Shown here one piece after another: positions 57,901 to 64,000 of a stretch of 64,000 nucleotides of DNA. The notes under the pieces are model-generated. The model was not told the DNA's origin. It did not search any database and saw only the letters and a program-made list of their open reading frames with translations. This DNA comes from Ascidia mentula (lineage: Eukaryota > Chordata > Ascidiacea > Phlebobranchia > Ascidiidae): the NCBI GenBank assembly GCA_947561715.1, contig OX387198.1:17670001-17734000 (forward strand), given 5' to 3'. Each line of letters opens with the position of its first letter. The stretch's first letter is position 1. The position numbers and the translations under genes were made by a program.

Positions 57901-60527
57901 TATGGAAAAATAGCTGTCATGATATTTCCGTTTCTTCACAATAATATTGTATGACCCCAAAAGCAGCCTTAGGGCATAATAATTCTGTTTCATTATAAAA
58001 CATAATCTTTTTTCCAAGCAAGTAGTTTTAAATGCATAAAACAGAGTCATTTTCTGAACAAGCATTTGCCAAAAATTTAATAAATTCATACAAAGAAAAA
58101 TTAGGGCCCTAGGGATGAGCAACATAGAAGAACAAACTATTCCAAAACATTAAAGAATTAGCTTTTTTCAATCCAAAATCCATTTCTGTTTTTGATGAAT
58201 ATGCCGTGTTGCCTTATCATACATAGCCTTATTCCTCTTGCATTGGTCCCAAACAGGGTTGCCGCAAGATTTTTAAACATACAGTGATGTTATATTGAGA
58301 TTCCAAACGTTTAATTCAGCCTTAATTTCAATATTTTCATTTTGCGACAGATCACAAATGCTTTCAGTTGATCAACACATGCGGTAGATGTAGTGTATAC
58401 AAAAAACATACAAGCCATCAAAGAAAAATACTTAAGCAAGTAAAGCATTAAAACTTGCAGGAAAATTAAGAACTAAGTCTTATTATTTTGTGGAATTTAG
58501 ATTTGGATTCAGATAGTTTGGGATTTAAATCCTCCATATTCGTTATTCTAAATTGCCCATCCGTATTATGGCCATAAATTTCATCCCATGTTTCATCACT
58601 TCACAGAAAAACTAACTTTGCATAAAATTCCTTTGTTACACTTTCTGGTAAAAGTTAGGATAGTACAACAAAAAAAGTGTTCACCATACATACCTGCAGT
58701 ATTAGGTTGTTTTGCTGATTCTATTTTAAAATTTGAATGCAGATAATTTTGCAACTGCAAATGACACATAGTCAGTCGAACAATTGATGCTTTGTCAAGT
58801 TGGCTTGAAGTGTCGGATGATATTGGTAACAACCTGGCCAATTCATAAAATTCATGATTTTCTTTTCCACGCCTGGTTCTGGCAGCATTTCTAGATTTTT
58901 CCTTTTTGATGTGAACTAACCTGAAATTAAAAAAGGAAATTACAAACTAAATTTTTGCACCCAATTATTTTAGGTTTACACAACATCAGGGTTCAAATTA
59001 GTGGTAAAAAACATTACAACCTAAATTCCAATACTTAAATTTTGCTTAGTACAGGATTGTGCATTAGGCTGCTGTTTTAAACTTGCTGACTCAAAATTTG
59101 TTTCGTAATACATCGCGATCGTTTCATTGATTTCCGTAAGTATTTATTGCATAATAGAGGCTGGGCAAAATACGAGGATTGAAAGAAAATAGTCGTTGAC
59201 ATTGCCAATAAAAGTTAATTATGTTGTTTTCATCAGTGCTTGTTGCGTGTACGAATGAATAGTAAAAGAGGATAAGGTGCGTTATAATCTGCATCATGTT
59301 GCGTCGCAATAATTCAAAAAACGGGTTGCTGCAGCCGAGTCTGCTATATAACAAGCTAACAATGGCCGCTAGTGTTTTGAAAAACAATACTTTAACTTGA
59401 CATTACAAATATGATTGTTTGTCGTGTCAATAACCTGTCAAAAACAAGTGTTTTTAAAACCACGCCTTGTAGATTCATTTCTGCCGCAATTTCATTACAG
59501 ACACTACATGAATTATATAATTGTATAGTTAGTGGTGCAAGACCATATCATGTGCCATTGTATATATTTGTTTTTAATCAGCGAAAATTAATGGAATAAA
59601 AAATATTGCCTTATACTTGTTAAGCAAACAGAAACAGTCATATTGTTTCATCATTATGGTATATGTTTTTGCGTTTTTCGTTAAACATGGACAAACTCAC
59701 ATATACATAATCAACTTAAAAGTCACATGTTTTTCTGCCAAACTTGATCCTTACATCGCATAAACTGCACTACTTGATATTAAAGCTGAATTTGTATCGC
59801 AAATGTCTGAAAATAAATGAAACCACAAATAGCGGCTTCAATAATTAGCTACCGAAACCAGACAACCCCTCATATTTTTTTTCAAGATTCAAAACTGTGG
59901 CCGGTCATTAAATCCATGAGATCAAGTCAAGTCAAAGAAAGAAAACAAGTTAGGCAATATTTGAAAAAAAGTTGAAAAAATTCTATAAAACTGCTATATA
60001 TTCATGTTAAATACATGCATGGTCTGGATTTGCCCTCAAACAAGCTTATATATTCTGCTTGGTTTAGCTAATAAACAAATTCCTTTGGTTATTAATGGTT
60101 TTAAACAGCAGCAAAACTTCAGGTAAATTTTTGGTCTGATTACACTCAATAGAGATGTTTAACATGCAGCAAAGTAGATGTACGTACCACATTAGAAAGT
60201 TTGTTTATTTTTGGTGATCGTAAATTGTGGACGATGGCAACGTTTTTCACATGTTAATTGCAGTTGACAGCTTTTATGTTAATTTTACAATAATCAAAGC
60301 TCCCATTTCAAAACTTCTTGATATTGTTCCCAAAACGAATTATCCTAATGTCCCAAAACCGCATTTTGGAATTTCTATTGTGGACATCATATAAGAATGC
60401 AAATAACTCACTTTGATATTTTGGATTTTACTTGCTGTTGGCCTTTTGTATGAGAAACGTCAGATTTTTCTTCAGGTAAGATTGTAGGTTGAAGTGAAAT
60501 ATCTAATTTTTTTCGCTTGATATCCAT
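51930..60527 (-). CDS. NPAS1/3: bHLH-PAS transcription factor of the NPAS1/NPAS3/Trachealess group
   Basis: Nuclear factor expected to pair with ARNT and bind E-box-like sites. Exons: 60527-60412, 58920-58694, 57829-57786 (44 nt), 55744-55655, 55506-55377, 55219-55122, 55038-54836, 54780-54674, 54618-54468, perhaps 53900-53854, 52914-52827 and 52762-51930; about 710 residues. Exon 2 is the basic-helix-loop-helix ([16 protein letters not shown], then [11 protein letters not shown]). Exons 3-5 make PAS-A ([32 protein letters not shown]). Exon 6 has [19 protein letters not shown], closely like NPAS3 and unlike HIF or SIM. Exons 7-9 are PAS-B and PAC ([16 protein letters not shown]). The last exon has [12 protein letters not shown], matching a conserved NPAS3 C-terminal segment. 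Phase agrees to exon 9. The link to 52914 needs another exon; 53900-53854 encodes a sumoylation-like LKIE but leaves a one-base phase conflict. Confidence 0.92.
53218..53644. mobile_element. 427-bp hAT-type MITE with 8-bp target duplication
   Basis: CATAGGCGCCTAGT at the left and ACTAGGCGCCTATG at the right are perfect inverted termini. GTAACCAA is duplicated exactly at 53210-53217 and 53645-53652. A run of G at the left and C at the right (GCCCCCCC, CCGCCCCCCC) extends the inverted ends. It lies in an intron of the bHLH-PAS gene. Confidence 0.92.
58990..59345 (-). repeat. Dispersed repeat family A, copy 2
   Basis: Reverse-complement partner of 44890-45275. It lies in intron 1 of the bHLH-PAS gene. 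Shared blocks include AATACGAGGATTGAAAGAAA and GCTTGTTGCGTGTACGAATG. Confidence 0.75.
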
Positions 60528-60730
60528 GTTTCCTATGCATCTTTCTGCCGCTTCTCACATTTTTGAGGCAATACCACGTAAAAAAAACCTCGCTACAATA
60601 GTTGTTCGCACTTCGAAAGTGCGAGACTGAGAAGGTGCATAATGCAAGTGAGCCCCTGCCTAAGAAGTATGACCCCGATGCGCATGATCAATTGTGATTA
60701 GCTTCAACTTTAGTTTAGCAGCACCTTCAC
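60528..60730. promoter_or_regulatory. Probable promoter-proximal region of the bHLH-PAS gene
   Basis: The 200 bp upstream (to the right on the + strand) of the - strand start at 60527 are less AT-rich than the neighbourhood. I assign it only by position. No core promoter element is recognisable. Confidence 0.25.
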
Positions 60731-61053
60731 CAGGGACGCACAACCTTTTTATTAATGCCGGCCGCATTGCACAAACTTTATTTCACCAACGGCCGTCAGT
60801 GAGTCCAAACTGATAATTTCCCCATTTACTTCTGCCCAAAATTGTAATAAAAAGTTATGTTAAACAATTTTTTTTGCATAAAAATACCTGATCTTATTCT
60901 GTTTTATAACAAAGATTGAACAATTTTATAAGCCAATCAAGTTTTTAACAATGTACGGCGACAATACAAATGTTTTTTACGCATGTGTACGGCCGCATGA
61001 ATTTAGCATCCACGGCCACATGAGGCCGTACGGTGGCAGGTTGTGCACCCCCG
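60731..61053. mobile_element. 323-bp hAT-type MITE
   Basis: CAGGGACGCACAACCT at the left and AGGTTGTGCACCCCCG at the right are inverted termini. The flanks ACCTTCAC (60723-60730) and ACCTATAC (61054-61061) match at seven of eight positions, consistent with an aged 8-bp duplication. GGCCGTACGG-like blocks lie inside. Confidence 0.7.
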
Positions 61054-61807
61054 ACCTATACACTAATGGAATGATTCGTCCTATCTTAGTCAACGGTATT
61101 TTTAATCTTGCTTAAATTAAGTTTCAACCGCGTGAAGCAAATGAAAACACGCATACGTGTTTTCTGTACCACCCTAGTACGGCGCAATCCATCGTAAATT
61201 GCAATTGCACAAACCAAGACACGTGCACAATAAAACAAACAAGGAGCAAGCAATATCACGTGTGCTGCTTTCTGCTGGATAAGAAATGTTGGTCTGTGCT
61301 AGGATGTGTTCGCTTTTGCTCGACAAGAAAGAATACCAGCACACTATATTGAGCACACTTCGGCACTCGCAGTGCAAGTTATGGCGAATATACTCCAACG
61401 TTTAACAAAGAAACATGTCGTGGACACAAGGCACAGCCATTTACTTTAACGTGTTGACAAAATAAACTATTGCGGTATAGGGTATAGTAAATCTACTCAA
61501 ACCATCTCAAACGTATAACAAAGCAACCTATAACGTTGGCAATATGCAGCGTTTTGATTTTTAAAAAATTGGCATAATATGCAATAAAAAATTATTTAGT
61601 TGCAAGGGGTTTTGAATCTTTTCCATGTCGCGAGTTTTGTTCATGTATTTGGTCCATGTGACCAAAAATGGAAGTGACGCAAATGACGCAGGCCGAGTAG
61701 TTGGCCAAAACGGCGGAATTTTTGGGCTATTTGCGCAACTGATTTTGCCATGGCAAATGTTGTTAGACAACAACGTATGCTGTTCGTAGCTTCCGCATTT
61801 CTTCATT
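61054..61807. other. Intergenic DNA without recognisable genes
   Basis: No coding exon, RNA gene or repeat terminus is visible. Open frames at 61174 and 61561 are short and featureless. Confidence 0.45.
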
Positions 61808-62718
61808 AGCCCTGTTTACATGAAATGGTTTGCGAACGAGCTTGCGGCATCGAGCCGTGAAGAACTAATATACCATAACGAGCGAGCTTCGGGGCTCAAT
61901 TTACATGATCGCGCGAAATTCGGTTCTCGCAAAATGGATATGGCGGCAACGGATAGTTTATTGGAAGTTAGGGCTCTACTTTTACTTCATAATTACCAAA
62001 AACGGTGCAAACGAAGAAAGGCTTTGCTGTTGTTACATGTCAATGCGTTGCTTTCTCACAATCGAAGACTTGAACGGCCGTGGCGATTGCAGAGGTGAGA
62101 TATTGGTGGTATTTATGGGCCAAACTTTATGCTTACTGGAATACAGTGCTTCGCTTTGCATTCATAGTTTTGTATCTTGGTTAAGTTAAATGTTATTTTC
62201 GTTTGTTTTAGGTCAGGACAATGGTGGAATGTTATAGTTCCCGGTTTTAATGATTCCCAGTGGTTGACCCATTTCAGATTGAGTAAAGAATGCTTTGGGT
62301 GTTTGTGTGAAGAAGTGTGGGAGTCAGGACTTTTCTTTCTTCAACACTTTTTAACAACTCTTGTATTGCTTCGTTGGTCCAAATTACTGGACTTTTTCGC
62401 AATATTTTTGTCATTTTTTATGAAATAAATATTAATACCAAGCACACAAATTAAAACCTCAAAACGAATATCTTCGAAAAACATCAACAAGCAAACCTAA
62501 CCTAAGTTGATTTTGCCGCCAAATTTTTCGAACAGCTGGTTCGCGAAAAGAAGCTAGTTGGGCGAACTAGCTTCCGAACCCACCCCTATTAAGCTAGTTC
62601 GCCGAAACCGCTTCCGAACTAGCTTGGGCTGTGATGCGTAACGCTTTTTCTGATAATGGCGGGAAGCGGGTAAGAAGCGTGCCGCGAACCCGCTTTAGAC
62701 GTCCATGTAAACAGGGCT
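61808..62718 (+). mobile_element. PIF/Harbinger element with a transposase remnant
   Basis: AGCCCTGTTTACATG at the left is matched in inverse by CATGTAAACAGGGCT at the right, flanked by ATT on both sides (61805-61807 and 62719-62721). Inside, a frame ending RRLERPWRLQR (to about 62096) meets a GTGAGA donor. After an acceptor at about 62211 it continues with WWNVIVPGFNDSQWL and FRLSKECFGCLCEEV, the N-terminal pattern of Harbinger-type transposases (compare HARBI1). The catalytic DDE part is missing, and 62520-62700 is an internal palindromic stretch (GAACTAGCTT repeats). It is a deleted, inactive copy. Confidence 0.78.
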
Positions 62719-64000
62719 ATTGACAAGACCTGATAAGTCTATGTGCACTGTCAAAAATATTTCTAATTTCCAATACACTGCTTTTGAAAATTTGACCCTA
62801 TCGAAGAAACATTAAGCACGGTGTGACCATAGTTGTACTATGGTATGACAACCTTGTGATTGTGATGAAAAAAACAAACATTTATACAAATGTTCAAGTA
62901 CAGTAGTGGACATCTCCCTTTATTCTAAACTTTTTGTAACGTTCATGACTTTTTTATGTTATTTGTCAAGCCTTAATTTTTTTTATAGCAATGCTTAATG
63001 AAAAATTATTGAATAATGATTTGTTACAAACTGAACAATTTTGTGAAAATCCCAGGTGGCTGCCGCGATGGATTATTTTTTCGCGTTGCCATTGGCCGTT
63101 AGCCGCGTAACATCACCGAAGCGTGCACAAAGTAAACAAGTACTTTTTAATCTTGTGTGGTATGCAAGCGTTTTAGGTTTGTATGTAGTCATACAGTAAT
63201 GCATGTATCCCGTTATAGTAATTAGGCACGGTCGTACGGATGGTACGCAGTCGTAGATAATTGGGTTTTTGAGCCTATATCCTTTATGTTTCCGAAAATG
63301 CGTGGCTCACAGATAATACTGTATTGATCAAAAGATTAAATTCATCATTTCCACCCGACCGCTACTACTAGTTTTCCAGCATAACTAGTGTGGCAATTGA
63401 TGTTGTTGAAACTAAAGTGGCATTTAAAATTTAAATCTATATTCTATATGCACGGTGTGCAACGACAAGACTTGGAATTGCGTCGCTTTATCTGGCAAAT
63501 AATTATATTATGTTGTTTTGTCCATTAGTGATTATTATGCTGATTTTCAAAACTTTTTGTTGGAATGTTTTTGTGAGCTCGTTATTTCAGATTAGTTTAA
63601 AATTATATTTTATAAAGTGTTTTATTTTTAAATATCAAGCAACAATCATATTTCACCAATATAAGTTACGGTACAAGATCGACAGTCTGCTGTATTGTTT
63701 GATTATGTCTATTTTTTGAACTAATGTTACTTGCAGTAAAGTCATTTCATGTTTTTTTGCCTATTTTATGTTGTGTTTGTATCATCTAAACACAAGGCAG
63801 AAGTTTAACTTAATAAAAGCAGTACAAAATTAATTTCTGGTCACAGTTTCTTCATACAAACTCCTATTTTTACTTCATTGTGTTTTTTTTATGAATACAG
63901 CTGCAATTGCAATCTAAATTTCAAATATTTGTTTGTCAGATCATTTGAGTGTGATTTGAACTTGTCATATTGGGATAATAAGAACAGGGTTTTACACTGT
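62719..64000. other. Intergenic DNA at the window edge
   Basis: Strongly AT-rich with no convincing gene. The open frame at 63510-63719 is Phe/Ile/Leu-rich, as expected of random AT-rich sequence. No repeat terminus is recognised. Confidence 0.45.

Noticed and set aside
63510..63719. 69-codon frame that looks like a membrane protein
   Set aside because: The Phe/Ile/Leu/Tyr richness follows from strong AT bias; no start context or exon structure supports it.

Overview
The window is animal nuclear DNA. It is AT-rich, and its genes have many short exons joined by GT-AG introns, often only 60 to 500 bp long. The protein families (Daple/Girdin, NPAS1/3-Trachealess, TBC1D10, Gq-class G-alpha, NAF1) are metazoan. 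Compact AT-rich genes and single pre-duplication relatives of vertebrate paralogue groups fit an ascidian tunicate such as Ciona. That assignment is inference; another small-genome marine invertebrate is not excluded.

Layout. On the + strand lie NAF1 (1.3-4.2 kb; box H/ACA RNP assembly) and a TBC1D10 RabGAP (9.0-17.0 kb). On the - strand lie an unusual Gq-like G-alpha (21.1-23.6 kb), an unrecognised gene of about 500 residues (24.8-27.35 kb), a long coiled-coil CCDC88/Daple gene of about 35 exons (34.3-49.3 kb), and a bHLH-PAS NPAS1/3-type transcription factor (51.9-60.5 kb). The exon models were built by hand from splice sites, reading phase and family resemblance. NAF1, TBC1D10 and the G-alpha keep phase across every junction.

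Between and inside the genes are many non-autonomous transposons. Several have exact target-site duplications (TSDs) readable here: hAT-type with 8-bp TSDs (10.1, 40.0, 45.3, 48.8, 53.2 and probably 60.7 kb), a piggyBac-type element in TTAA (32.1 kb), PIF/Harbinger-type elements (4.8 and 61.8 kb), a TA-flanked element (27.5 kb), a fold-back element (28.9-30.25 kb), a Penelope-like inverted repeat with hammerhead-like cores (12.7 kb), and a broken Ty3/gypsy retroelement (5.7-7.0 kb). Three further dispersed repeat families recur within the window.

The most interesting signals are: (1) a G-alpha with about 100 extra residues in switch III and a Gly-to-Ala change at the P-loop position equivalent to Ras Gly12; (2) a CCDC88 homologue keeping both the G-alpha-binding-and-activating motif and the C-terminal Gly-Cys-Val PDZ ligand, about 11 kb from that G-alpha; (3) the Penelope-like inverted repeat with hammerhead-like cores; (4) a possible antisense gene or pseudogene in a TBC1D10 intron.
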